This document shows positions 36,140 through 44,389 of a stretch of 56,523 nucleotides of DNA, piece after piece (the stretch's first letter is position 1; each line of letters starts with the position of its first letter). The stretch is taken from positions 1-56,523 of the forward strand of contig JAJRTE010000166.1 in assembly GCA_024278455.1 (NCBI GenBank), given 5' to 3'. A program made the translations under genes and the position numbers. Source of the stretch: Myxococcota bacterium (GTDB taxonomy: Bacteria; Myxococcota_A; UBA796; JAJRTE01). A model generated the notes under the pieces. That model was not told the origin of the DNA. It searched no databases and saw only the letters and a list, made by a program, of their open reading frames with translations.

Positions 36140-38353
36140 ATGATGATGCAACGTCGTATGACCCCTTCCAGCCTGTTGGCCACAGCAGCAGTGCTCTTGT
36201 TGCCCGTGCTCTTTTCCGTTTCTGCCGGAGCGGTCGAGGCAGAGCGTGGCGAGGAGAAGGGGGGGGGCGACAGTAACGAAGCGCCTGGCGCACCGGACGA
36301 CGCCGCCCCCACGCCCGCTGGCGACACACAAGCCCCGCTGGAAATCCGAAAGTTGTCCCCCGACGAATGGCAGCAGGAATTCCTCGAGTTCAAGCGGCTC
36401 GTGAATCGCTTCCAGGAAGGCGTGGAACTTTTCCAGAAGGACATCCAGACCTACATTCGGCAGAAGCATGGAGACGAGCTGAAACGCATTCAGCAGACTT
36501 ACGACGCCCGCAACCGGAGACTGGATGAAGAGGTGAAGGTTCGCAGGGAGCAAGCCATCGCCGCGCTCGAGAGATTCATCCAGAAGTACCCCCAGAGCGA
36601 ACACACACCGCTAGCGATGTTTCGACTGGCAGAATTGTACTACGACGAGTCCGTCGAGGCATTCTTCGTCGCGCAGGACGAATACGACCGAATGCTGTCC
36701 CGGCTGGACTCCAACGTCGAGGAGATACCCGAAGCTCCAAAGTACGACTTCTCCAAGAGTCTCGCCCTCTACGAGAGAATCCAAAACGAGTTTCCGGGGT
36801 TCAAGGATATCGACGGTGTCTACTACATGCGTGGCTATCTCCACGGCAAGGATACCGCCGCGCAGTACGATCCGAAGAGGGCGAAGGACATCTGGCTCGC
36901 CCTCGTCACGGAGCACCCGGAAAGCAAGTATGCCTCCTTTGCCTATCTTCGCATAGGGAGCTACTACTTCGAAGAGGGGACCGACAAGGACTTGAGGACC
37001 GCCATCGAGTACTTCCAACGGGTCATGGAGTACCGGGACAACTGGTACGACCAGGCGTTGTACAAGATGGCATGGGCCTATTACAACCTCAGCGACTACG
37101 CCAACGCCACCGTCCGGTTCGTCAAGCTCATAGACTACTCGCGTACCATGCGCGAGTCGACCGGCAAGGCGTCCGACTTGCGTGCCGAGGCTGTCCAGTA
37201 CCTGGCCATCAGCTTCGCAGATTCCGGCACCGCCCAGGATGCGCTGGCCTTCTTCGACACCATCGGCGACCGTCCCTACAAGTTGGAGGTCTTGCAGAAG
37301 CTCGCCGAAGTCTACGTCAACATGGCAAAGTTTCCCGAAGCGATCGAGACCTACTCCTTGTTGCAGGAACTGTTCCCGTATAACGCGGAAAACCCCGTGT
37401 TCCAGAACGCCATCATCCAGATCCTCAGCACTGTCCCTCCTGTCGACGTCGCCAAGGTCAACGCCGCAGCGGAAGAACTGATTCGCAGGTACGGTCCGGA
37501 TTCCAAGTGGTGGCGCGAGCAGGGCAAGAACCGGCCTGCCACCTCCCAGGCTCAGGAACTGGCTGAAGCACGGTTGCGCCAGTTGGCGTTCTACTACCAC
37601 GACCTCGCCAATCGGGCGGAAGATCGAAAAGTCAAGCTCGAGAACTTCGCCATCGCCGCGCAGAAGTATCGCGAATACCTGCAGCGCTTCCCGTATGCAG
37701 ACCAGGCCTACGAACTTCAGTACTTCTTCGCCGAATGCCTGTTCTTCTCCCAAAACTACGAGGAAGCGGCCGCGCAGTACAAGAAAGCCATGACCTTTAC
37801 CAACCCCAAGTACCACACCGACGCAGCCCGCGGCGTGGTGGACTCGTACCAGGAACTCGTCACAGCCGACGGTGTCGAGGGCGTTCTGATACCTTTCCCC
37901 CAGTCCGCCGTCACCCTCTCCGAAGCCGGTGTCCCGCTGCCGATCCCTATTTCGCCCCTGCGCAAGAAATACATCGTCGCGATCGACGTCCTCGCCAGGG
38001 TTTCGCCCCAAGACGAGGCGACCGCCAAGTACCTCTACATCGCGGCGTTGACCAACTTCCACCATTTCCAATTCGACGTAGCGGAAGCCCGGTTCGAGGA
38101 CTTCATACAGCGCTATCCGAAAAACCAATTCGCGGACGACGCCGCGGCCAACCTCGTCGATTCCCTGAGACAGCGAAAACAGTGGCGACAAATGATGGAC
38201 ACCATCGACCGTCTTTCGGCCATGGAGCTTGGAAACGATTTCAGGTCATGGGAGGAGGTCAGGTCCGCATTTGTGCCCCTGAAAGTCGCCGCACATCGAA
38301 AAATCGCCGAGGAACTCGCCGCCAGCGGAGATCGCGCTGCCGCTGTCCCCTAA
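36140..38353 (+). CDS. GltD-like large TPR protein, N-terminal part, ended by an in-frame TAA
   Basis: 737 residues up to a TAA at 38351-38353. It has a signal peptide (about 8-30, SSLLATAAVLLLPVLFSVSAGA) and an acidic linker. Many TPR-like helical pairs follow (IAALERFIQKYPQSEHTPLA, FAYLRIGSYYFEEGTDKDLR, YKMAWAYYNLSDYANATVRF, VYVNMAKFPEAIETYSLL). The TPR pattern continues without a break in the same frame after the TAA (38354-39508), so the two parts were one protein of about 1,120 residues. Size, export signal, TPR make-up and position upstream of GltE-, GltF- and GltG-like genes all match Myxococcus GltD (AgnA). That identification is by context and architecture, not by alignment. The start is at one of three tandem ATG codons (36140, 36143, 36146). 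Confidence 0.82.
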   Translation: MMMQRRMTPSSLLATAAVLLLPVLFSVSAGAVEAERGEEKGGGDSNEAPGAPDDAAPTPAGDTQAPLEIRKLSPDEWQQEFLEFKRLVNRFQEGVELFQKDIQTYIRQKHGDELKRIQQTYDARNRRLDEEVKVRREQAIAALERFIQKYPQSEHTPLAMFRLAELYYDESVEAFFVAQDEYDRMLSRLDSNVEEIPEAPKYDFSKSLALYERIQNEFPGFKDIDGVYYMRGYLHGKDTAAQYDPKRAKDIWLALVTEHPESKYASFAYLRIGSYYFEEGTDKDLRTAIEYFQRVMEYRDNWYDQALYKMAWAYYNLSDYANATVRFVKLIDYSRTMRESTGKASDLRAEAVQYLAISFADSGTAQDALAFFDTIGDRPYKLEVLQKLAEVYVNMAKFPEAIETYSLLQELFPYNAENPVFQNAIIQILSTVPPVDVAKVNAAAEELIRRYGPDSKWWREQGKNRPATSQAQELAEARLRQLAFYYHDLANRAEDRKVKLENFAIAAQKYREYLQRFPYADQAYELQYFFAECLFFSQNYEEAAAQYKKAMTFTNPKYHTDAARGVVDSYQELVTADGVEGVLIPFPQSAVTLSEAGVPLPIPISPLRKKYIVAIDVLARVSPQDEATAKYLYIAALTNFHHFQFDVAEARFEDFIQRYPKNQFADDAAANLVDSLRQRKQWRQMMDTIDRLSAMELGNDFRSWEEVRSAFVPLKVAAHRKIAEELAASGDRAAAVP

Positions 38354-38374
38354 TTCGAACAGATAGGGGATGAC

Positions 38375-39508
38375 GTGGACCTGTTCAACGCTGCCCAACT
38401 TCTGGAGGAAATGGGCCAAGTGGACCGCGCCATCGAGGACTACAAGCGCCTGACCGAGCAGTATCCGACCAGCGAGCACGTCGAGGAATCCCTGTTTCGC
38501 ATAGCATCGAACTACGAGAAGTTCTTCGACCTCCCCAAGGCCATCAAGTACTATGAGCTGCTCGCTCGCAACTACCCGGGCTCGAAGCACGCCAAGGACA
38601 GCATCATCAACGCGGCATTCCTGCGTATCGGGTTGCACCAGTACCAGGAAGCGGCGCGCATGTACGAACGCTATGTCGACGCCTACCGTGCCAGCCCGGA
38701 CGCCGAACCCCTGCTGTTCCTGGCCGCCCAGAACTACCTCAAGGCGAAGGACTATCCCGAAGCCGTTCGAACCTACAGAAGATACCTCAAGCAGTTCTTC
38801 AAAGTGAACGGCGACCGTAGCATGGAGGCTCACATACGGATCATCGAATGTCTTGAAGCACTCGGCAGGCGCTCCGAAGCGCGAGATCTCGAACGCAAGA
38901 CAACCAACATCGTCAAGTCTCTCGAGGGGGTGGACTCTTTCACTCACCTCGGGCTGAGCTTCTACGGTCAGATCATGTTCAAGGACATGCAGCGGACCAT
39001 GGACGAATTCCAGCGTGCCAAGTTCACCGGAAACTCCAGGGCCATGGCCAGGACCCTCGACTACAAGCTGCAAGTGATCAACACCCTCGAGCAGAAGATG
39101 GTCGCCATCCTCAAGATAGGGGATGTCGAGTGGTACAGCGCGGCCGTGTACACGGTCGGGCTGGCGTATCATACCTTTGCCGACGACCTGCGCGAAGCGG
39201 TCCCCTCGGAACTCAGCGAGGACGACAGGCTGTTGTACATGCAGACACTGGAAGAGGAATTCATCTTCCCCTTCGAGGACAAGGCCCTCCTCTACTACAC
39301 CAAGAACCTGGAACTCGAGTCCGCCAAGCAGGTCTGGAACAAGTGGATCGAACTGACATACGAGAAGTTGCACATCCTGAGACCTGACCTCTATCCGGCG
39401 CGCAAGAAGGAGCAGGTACTTCCCGTGGGCGAGGCCCAGGAGATCACAGCGCCACCGATCGTCGAGCTGCCCTTGGCTGGCGCGGGTGCGCTGTTGTTCG
39501 CACCATGA
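38375..39508 (+). CDS. GltD-like large TPR protein, C-terminal part, after the in-frame TAA
   Basis: 377 residues from GTG 38375, in the same frame as 36140-38353. Bases 38354-38374 encode FEQIGDD, which joins smoothly to VDLFNAAQLLEEMGQVDRAI. TPR motifs continue: AIEDYKRLTEQYPTSEHVEE, FDLPKAIKYYELLARNYPGS and RTYRRYLKQFFKVNG. A longer helical domain ends the protein. An AGGGGA lies six bases before GTG 38375, so independent translation of this half is possible. Without a signal peptide, though, it would stay in the cytoplasm. The stop overlaps an ATG of the next gene's frame (ATGA at 39505-39508), so the locus was built as one operon. Confidence 0.82.
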   Translation: MDLFNAAQLLEEMGQVDRAIEDYKRLTEQYPTSEHVEESLFRIASNYEKFFDLPKAIKYYELLARNYPGSKHAKDSIINAAFLRIGLHQYQEAARMYERYVDAYRASPDAEPLLFLAAQNYLKAKDYPEAVRTYRRYLKQFFKVNGDRSMEAHIRIIECLEALGRRSEARDLERKTTNIVKSLEGVDSFTHLGLSFYGQIMFKDMQRTMDEFQRAKFTGNSRAMARTLDYKLQVINTLEQKMVAILKIGDVEWYSAAVYTVGLAYHTFADDLREAVPSELSEDDRLLYMQTLEEEFIFPFEDKALLYYTKNLELESAKQVWNKWIELTYEKLHILRPDLYPARKKEQVLPVGEAQEITAPPIVELPLAGAGALLFAP

Positions 39509-39564
39509 ATGTGTTGCGAAGCCCGCCGCCGGATGGGCTCCACGTATCTGAAGAGGTCGAACCA

Positions 39565-41142
39565 ATGTCTGGTAGCCGGATGGAAGTGATACCCGCCTCA
39601 TGTGACACGCTGCGTGGCCGCCTCGTCTTCGGTCTGGCGAGCGCCTTCTTGACTCTGACCGTCCTGTCATCGGGATGCCAGCGATTTTCGAAACCGGACA
39701 CTATCCCACCCCCCGAGGACAATGCTCAGGAGGTGCTCGGGACGGAGGGAGAAGCAACCGCGGAAGACGCTGGGAAGATTCTCGAACCTTCCTTGGATTC
39801 CACATCCGGCTCTCATGCCGGCGCGGGGCCGGACGCGCCGCCGGAGCAGGCTCCGGCGGCTGTCGAACCACGTAGCGACGAAGCCAGTTCCCCTGTTGAG
39901 ACGCCGCCAGCCGCCCTGAAGGACCCTTTTCAGCAGGCGGTCGAGAACATGCGTGCGGGACCGAGCAAGTACCCGCTCGCGCTCAAGCAGTTGGATGAAG
40001 CACTGGCGACCAATCCGCGCCTCGCAGAGGCCTACTTCGACAAGGGGGTCATTCTGCAAGAGCTGGGAGACCTTGACGGCGCAGTCAAGGCATATCAGAA
40101 GGCGCTCGAGGTGAAGCCGACTCTGGGCGTGGCCGTGGCCAATCTTGCTACCATCTACCGAGACCAGGGGCAGGTTACCCGATCGATCGAGGTGTTGGAC
40201 GCCGGCCTGGCCGCTTCTCCTGATAGCGCGTTGCTACACCGGCACAGGGCCTTGTCGCTCGAGCGGATGGGCCGGGTATCGGAAGCCACCGAAGAGATCA
40301 GGAAGATATTGAAGATAAACGCCATCGACGTAGATGCGTTCGTCACCTTGGGATGCATGTACTTGCGCCAGGGCGACTACGAGATGGGCCGGCTCGTCTT
40401 CGAAAAGGCCTTGCTCAGCGTTCCCGGGGCCGACAATAACGCCTATGTCCACCACAACCTCGGCGTCGCCTTCCTCGCCCTCGAGGATCGTCGTGCCACC
40501 AAGCAGTTCGACCTCGCCTTGGACGCGAAACCCGACCTGGTGCCGGCGCTGGTGGACCGCGCATACCTCTACTTGAAAATCCAGCACTACCAAGAGGCAG
40601 CAGCGTTGCTGAAACGCGCAGTCGACGTCGATCCGGACAGTGTTGTCGCACGAATGAACCTCGGCGTGGCACTGCGAGGACTGAAAGACTACGAAGGCGC
40701 CGCGGCCCAGTACGAGAGCGCGTTGACGCACGCCCCGGACGACCCGGGTGTCCTGCTGAACTACGCCATCCTCCTCGATGACTACAGGCGAGACTATGCC
40801 TCCGCCATCGCCATGTATCAGCGGCTGCGAGGCGTTGTCGAGGGCGATGAGGAAATCGCGCGGGTAGACAAGTACATTCGGATCGCGAAGTTGAACTTGC
40901 AGCGCGAGGAACGCCGCAGAAAACGAGAACTCGAGCGCCAACGCGCGGAGGAGCGAGCACCGGAGCCCACCCCACCCGCGTCACGTGGCGATGCCGGTGG
41001 CAGCAGTGAAGCCAGTGATGCAGCTCAAGAGTCTCCCCCGGAAGGCAATCGGGGAGACGTTGCCCCGGCAGGTGGTCCGAATGCCGGCGAGCCGGGCGTT
41101 CGTGAGGAAGCAGCCCCGACCCACGACGTGGAAAGCGAATGA
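39565..41142 (+). CDS. TPR lipoprotein, GltE/AglT-like
   Basis: 525 residues. A signal peptide ends in TVLSSGC, a plausible lipobox, so the mature protein is probably a lipoprotein in the periplasm. An acidic, Pro-rich linker follows, then about eight or nine TPR units: ALKQLDEALATNPRLAEAYF, GVILQELGDLDGAVKAYQKA, VNLATIYRDQGQVTR-like repeats and FVTLGCMYLRQGDYEMGRL. A highly charged, repetitive tail closes it (LQREERRRKRELERQ, then Ala/Gly/Pro/Glu-rich). ATG 39565 has AAGAGG eight bases upstream; ATG 39505, overlapping the previous stop, would add 20 residues. Myxococcus GltE (AglT) is a TPR protein in the corresponding gene position. The match is architectural and contextual. Confidence 0.85.
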   Translation: MSGSRMEVIPASCDTLRGRLVFGLASAFLTLTVLSSGCQRFSKPDTIPPPEDNAQEVLGTEGEATAEDAGKILEPSLDSTSGSHAGAGPDAPPEQAPAAVEPRSDEASSPVETPPAALKDPFQQAVENMRAGPSKYPLALKQLDEALATNPRLAEAYFDKGVILQELGDLDGAVKAYQKALEVKPTLGVAVANLATIYRDQGQVTRSIEVLDAGLAASPDSALLHRHRALSLERMGRVSEATEEIRKILKINAIDVDAFVTLGCMYLRQGDYEMGRLVFEKALLSVPGADNNAYVHHNLGVAFLALEDRRATKQFDLALDAKPDLVPALVDRAYLYLKIQHYQEAAALLKRAVDVDPDSVVARMNLGVALRGLKDYEGAAAQYESALTHAPDDPGVLLNYAILLDDYRRDYASAIAMYQRLRGVVEGDEEIARVDKYIRIAKLNLQREERRRKRELERQRAEERAPEPTPPASRGDAGGSSEASDAAQESPPEGNRGDVAPAGGPNAGEPGVREEAAPTHDVESE

Positions 41143-41239
41143 GGCGGGCTGGCGGATGAACGTGCACGCAGTGGCGCTCCAGCCGAGGCCGGCCAGGTGT
41201 CGGTTCAGTCGTGAGTCGGCGGGAATGGCCAGATTTCCC

Positions 41240-41267
41240 TTGAAATGTCCTTCAAAGCCTCTATAAT
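41240..41267 (+). promoter_or_regulatory. Candidate strong sigma70-type promoter inside the Glt-like locus
   Basis: TTGAAA at 41240-41245 and a perfect TATAAT at 41262-41267, with a 16-base spacer, 51 bases before ATG 41319. It would drive the GltF-like and GltG-like genes apart from the upstream TPR genes. Confidence 0.5.
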
Positions 41268-41318
41268 CGTGTGTTACCGTCGATTGATTTGCTTAATGGA
41301 CCTTTGCCGAGTTCCCTG

Positions 41319-41600
41319 ATGAGAAAACGTTGCACAATAGCGCTGTTGCTCGGATTGGCGCTTCTCGCGGGCGCGCCGGGCGCTGTGGCGCAGGACCAGG
41401 GTCAACCCAGAAAACCCGCCACGAAGCCCAAGAAGTATGTCTATGAGGGCGAGGAGATCGTGCTTGTTGGGAAAATTGCCAAACCGCAAGTGCAGTTCCT
41501 CATCAGCAGAGAAAAGGGCACTAGCGAGGAGGCGCTAGAACTCAAAGAGAGTTTCATCCCGAAGATCCTTGAGGCTTTGGATGAACCGCCGTTCGAATGA
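41319..41600 (+). CDS. Small exported protein, GltF-like by position
   Basis: 93 residues. A clear signal peptide (RKRCTIALLLGLALLAGAPG, then AVAQ) is followed by a basic stretch (GQPRKPATKPKKYVYEGEEI). A compact conserved-looking core comes next: IVLVGKIAKPQVQFLISREK and LELKESFIPKILEAL. I do not recognise a named family from sequence alone. It sits between the GltE-like and GltG-like genes, the slot gltF occupies in Myxococcus, and is small and exported, which fits. ATG 41319 has only a weak ribosome site. It is preceded by its own strong promoter candidate. The 275 bases to the next gene contain no convincing gene. Confidence 0.72.
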   Translation: MRKRCTIALLLGLALLAGAPGAVAQDQGQPRKPATKPKKYVYEGEEIVLVGKIAKPQVQFLISREKGTSEEALELKESFIPKILEALDEPPFE

Positions 41601-41875
41601 TCTCTGGACCGCCGTGAAACCATGGAACGCCCCCATGCCTGGCGGCGTACCAGTGCCTGACGAACCGTGCCAGCCTCCGTGGCGAGGCACCACCAGGGAA
41701 GCGAATGATTGATCGAAGAAGTGAGCAACTTCGGAGCACCCTTGGGGCGCGCGACCGGAGTTGTGTTGTCGCGCCGCCTTCCGACCCGAAACGACATGCT
41801 CCGGGACTGCTTCGCGACAGCTTCTCAAGTCCGTAACGGGTTGCCGGGTTGCGGATACCGAAGAAAGGACTCGTG

Positions 41876-43246
41876 ATGGGTGCTCCGAGACAACAGCGAA
41901 GAGTACTCCGCCTTGGCGTGATACAGGGCGGGAGGATCGTTGAAGAGCGAATGATCCATCGCGGAGAGAATGTCACTATTGGTGACGGACAGAAGAATAC
42001 GTTCGTGCTCCACTCGTCTGGTCTCCCCAAGCGTTTTAGGTTGTTCGTCGCCACGGGCGGACGATATGTCCTGTGCTTCACCGACGACATGGATGGCAAG
42101 GTCTCCATGGACGGTGGAATCGTGATGGGCTTCGACGAGGTGCGGAGGAAGAGCCGGCGGACGAAGGAGGGGGTATACCAGTTCGCGCTCACACCGCAAA
42201 TGCGTGGCAAGATAACGATCGCGGAGTCCACGATTCTCTTTCAGTTCGTGCCTGCTGCCATTGGCGTGCCCAAGCGCGCCAGGCGCGGTTTTGGCCTACC
42301 CTGGCACAAACGCATCGACACGACGTTCGTTGGCATATTTGTCGCGTCGCTCGTGCTCCACACAACAGTGATGTCGTACTCGCTGTCGCTTCCTCCTCCG
42401 AAGGCATTGACTCTCGAGGAAGTGCCAGATCGGTTCGCTCGCATCATCGTCCCCAACAAGCCGAAACAGGTCGAAGAGAAGAAGTCTGGCGAGGCGGATA
42501 CGCAGAAGGACGAGAACGAGGAGGAGAAACCGGAAGAGAAACAGCCGGAAAACAGGGCGGACACCAAGGATGCCACGCAGAATTCCGAACAGAAGCCCAA
42601 GCTGACAGAGGAGCAACGGCGGGAGAAGCGCAGGGAGGAACTCAAAAAGGTGGGTATCCTTCGCGTATTGGGGTCGAAGTTCAGCGGCAATTCGCGAACC
42701 GGTATCAGCGGCGACAACATTTTCGCAACGGCCGACGCATCGGCCGGGTTGGGTGAGTTGATCGACCGCAATGCAGAGGGGATCGCAACGGCGTCCACCG
42801 CCGAGCAATTCGGGTTGCGCGCCACGTCGGACACAAGCCTTATCGGCAGCGGCGACGTCGACGGTATCGCTTCCGACGCTGAAGTGGAGACGGAAAAGCG
42901 GGTGGCAAAACGGGTACCCAAGGCCGAAACTGGCGAGTCCGATATCCTTGGCAGCATGGCACGCGCTACGCTCGACCAGGTTATCAAGAGAAATCTCCCT
43001 TCCGTGACAGCGTGTTATGACAAGGCGTTGAAACTCAACCCGAACCTCTCTGGCAAGATCTACATTGAGTTCACGGTATCGGAATCTGGACGCATCTCCG
43101 CGGTCAGTGTACGCGCAGCTTCCGGAACCGTCACGGACAAGAAGATGATTGCCTGTATCAAGGGGCGGGTACGGCGGTGGCGTTTTCCTGCGTCCGAAGA
43201 AGGGTCGACGGACGTGTCCCTCCCGATTGTGCTCACGTCGTCTTGA
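41876..43246 (+). CDS. GltG/PglI-like inner-membrane protein with AgmX/PglI C-terminal domain
   Basis: 456 residues. The N-terminal 125 residues are beta-rich and cytoplasmic-looking (GENVTIGDGQKNTFVL, GGRYVLCFTDDMDGKVSMDG), resembling the FHA-like region of Myxococcus GltG. One membrane helix is at about 149-170 (TTFVGIFVASLVLHTTVMSY). A very charged Lys/Glu/Pro linker (195-265) could span the periplasm as in TonB-like proteins. Residues 365-456 form an AgmX/PglI-type C-terminal domain: VTACYDKALKLNPNLSGKI, Cys380, Cys427 and RRWRFPASEEG. In Myxococcus, GltG/PglI is a flexible inner-membrane component of the Agl-Glt gliding machine. The start ATG 41876 has AAAGGA upstream. Energising partners (AglRQS) are not in the window, so motility is not implied. 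I am fairly sure of the family, less of the exact orthologue. Confidence 0.82.
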   Translation: MGAPRQQRRVLRLGVIQGGRIVEERMIHRGENVTIGDGQKNTFVLHSSGLPKRFRLFVATGGRYVLCFTDDMDGKVSMDGGIVMGFDEVRRKSRRTKEGVYQFALTPQMRGKITIAESTILFQFVPAAIGVPKRARRGFGLPWHKRIDTTFVGIFVASLVLHTTVMSYSLSLPPPKALTLEEVPDRFARIIVPNKPKQVEEKKSGEADTQKDENEEEKPEEKQPENRADTKDATQNSEQKPKLTEEQRREKRREELKKVGILRVLGSKFSGNSRTGISGDNIFATADASAGLGELIDRNAEGIATASTAEQFGLRATSDTSLIGSGDVDGIASDAEVETEKRVAKRVPKAETGESDILGSMARATLDQVIKRNLPSVTACYDKALKLNPNLSGKIYIEFTVSESGRISAVSVRAASGTVTDKKMIACIKGRVRRWRFPASEEGSTDVSLPIVLTSS

Positions 43247-43401
43247 GCCGGCCGTCACCCTGAATTCCATGCAACAGCGTACTTGACTTTCTGATATGTC
43301 GTGGTAGGCTACCTGCAGCGTCCCGACCGAGAAAAGCGGGCATGGGTGACCTGCCATCTGTTTTCGTCCGTCCCTTGACATGCACCAGAGCGGCAACTTG
43401 A

Positions 43402-43641
43402 TGTGGTCCCGGAATCGATGTGGCTGGAACTGTCACCGGCACGGCCTTGCTCGCACTGTCCACGGAGGATTTCTACACTTTTGCAGAGACATCCAGGAAC
43501 GGTTTTTCGGTCTTCACCATTAACATCGCCAGGGTCCTGAGCGAAAGACTCCGGAAAACCTCCGCACAACTGGACTCTCCATGCTCCGTGGAGAATCGTC
43601 AGGTTGTGCTTGACACGTTCTCGCCGCGGGGTGTAACTTGA
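43402..43641 (+). pseudogene. Remnant of a cyclic-nucleotide-binding (Crp/Fnr effector) domain
   Basis: An open frame of about 80 codons after an in-frame TGA (43399-43401). From GTG 43420 it reads TALLALSTEDFYTFAETSRN, then FSVFTINIARVLSERLRKTSAQL. This matches the end of a cNMP-binding domain, where a strand ending in LxxLxxxDF leads into the long C-helix with RVLSERLRKT. The front half of the domain (the phosphate-binding cassette) is missing and no helix-turn-helix follows. It is therefore a fragment or a very short gene. A weak promoter-like TTGACT (43283) lies upstream. It separates the GltG-like gene from the exopolysaccharide genes and may mark an old rearrangement. Confidence 0.45.
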
Positions 43642-43700
43642 CAACTGGCAGCGGGCTCTTACGTTTTCTTGGCACAACAGACCCTGATCACGGAGGTATC

Positions 43701-44303
43701 ATGCGTTTCAGCGCACTCGCACCTACGTGCCTGGCGATACTCGTCTGCCTGTCCACTTCACAGGGCGCGAGGGCAGGAGAGCTGCCAGGAGGATGGCTGG
43801 TCGCGCAGGTCATGCCGGGCGATTCCGGCGGCCTGTCCGAATTCCCGCCGGTTGAAGCATCGAGCAAGGAGAAGCTCAAGTTCGCCAACCAGGTTCAGGA
43901 GGAGATTCGGGAGGGCTCGGCCCTGTTGCAGAAATGGATCGACGAGGCGCGGAAGTCGAAGGATGTCGTCTTCCTCAGTTGTCTCAACGAAAAGATGTCG
44001 AACCTGAATGCGTTACTCAGGGTCGCAGAAACTGCCAGCATCCTGATGCAAGAAGCGATAAACCAGAGTGAGACCGAGCGGGTTGACCTTCTGTTTCGGA
44101 AGGTATATATTTGCCGCCAAAAGGCGCGCCAACTGCTCCAAGAGGCCGAGGAGTGTTCCTATCAAGCAGGAGAAGTACTGGGCACGGAAGGTGAAGGGGA
44201 GGCTGAAATCCAGGAAATCCAACGTCCTGTGAAAGAGTATGAAGAGCCCCTCGACCCCGACGAATCTATCGACCTGGGTGTCGATTACTACTATTGCCCC
44301 TAG
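43701..44303 (+). CDS. Exported Cys-containing protein of unknown function, first of the polysaccharide genes
   Basis: 200 residues with a signal peptide (FSALAPTCLAILVCLSTSQG, then ARAGE). After a short linker it is mostly helical (KEKLKFANQVQEEIREGSAL, KSKDVVFLSCLNEKMSNLNA). The cysteines are in SCLNEK, VYICRQKARQ and AEECSYQ. The tail is acidic and ends SIDLGVDYYYCP, an unusual aromatic, Cys-terminated end. I recognise no family. GGAGG precedes ATG 43701 closely, giving a firm start. A TTGACA at 43610 may belong to its promoter. By position it belongs with the beta-barrel and Wza-like genes and may be a periplasmic assembly factor (inference). Confidence 0.75.
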   Translation: MRFSALAPTCLAILVCLSTSQGARAGELPGGWLVAQVMPGDSGGLSEFPPVEASSKEKLKFANQVQEEIREGSALLQKWIDEARKSKDVVFLSCLNEKMSNLNALLRVAETASILMQEAINQSETERVDLLFRKVYICRQKARQLLQEAEECSYQAGEVLGTEGEGEAEIQEIQRPVKEYEEPLDPDESIDLGVDYYYCP

Positions 44304-44389
44304 ATGTGCTTTGACTGTTCCGCTGGCGTGGAGCATGCTCCGCTGCCGGTGTTGCTCGTCTAGTGGGTATTTGTGCAGGATATCAGTCG

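Noticed and set aside
36611..38191. A 526-codon minus-strand frame antisense to the GltD-like gene
   Set aside because: Its Val/Leu/Asp-rich translation mirrors the codons of the TPR gene and shows no motif.
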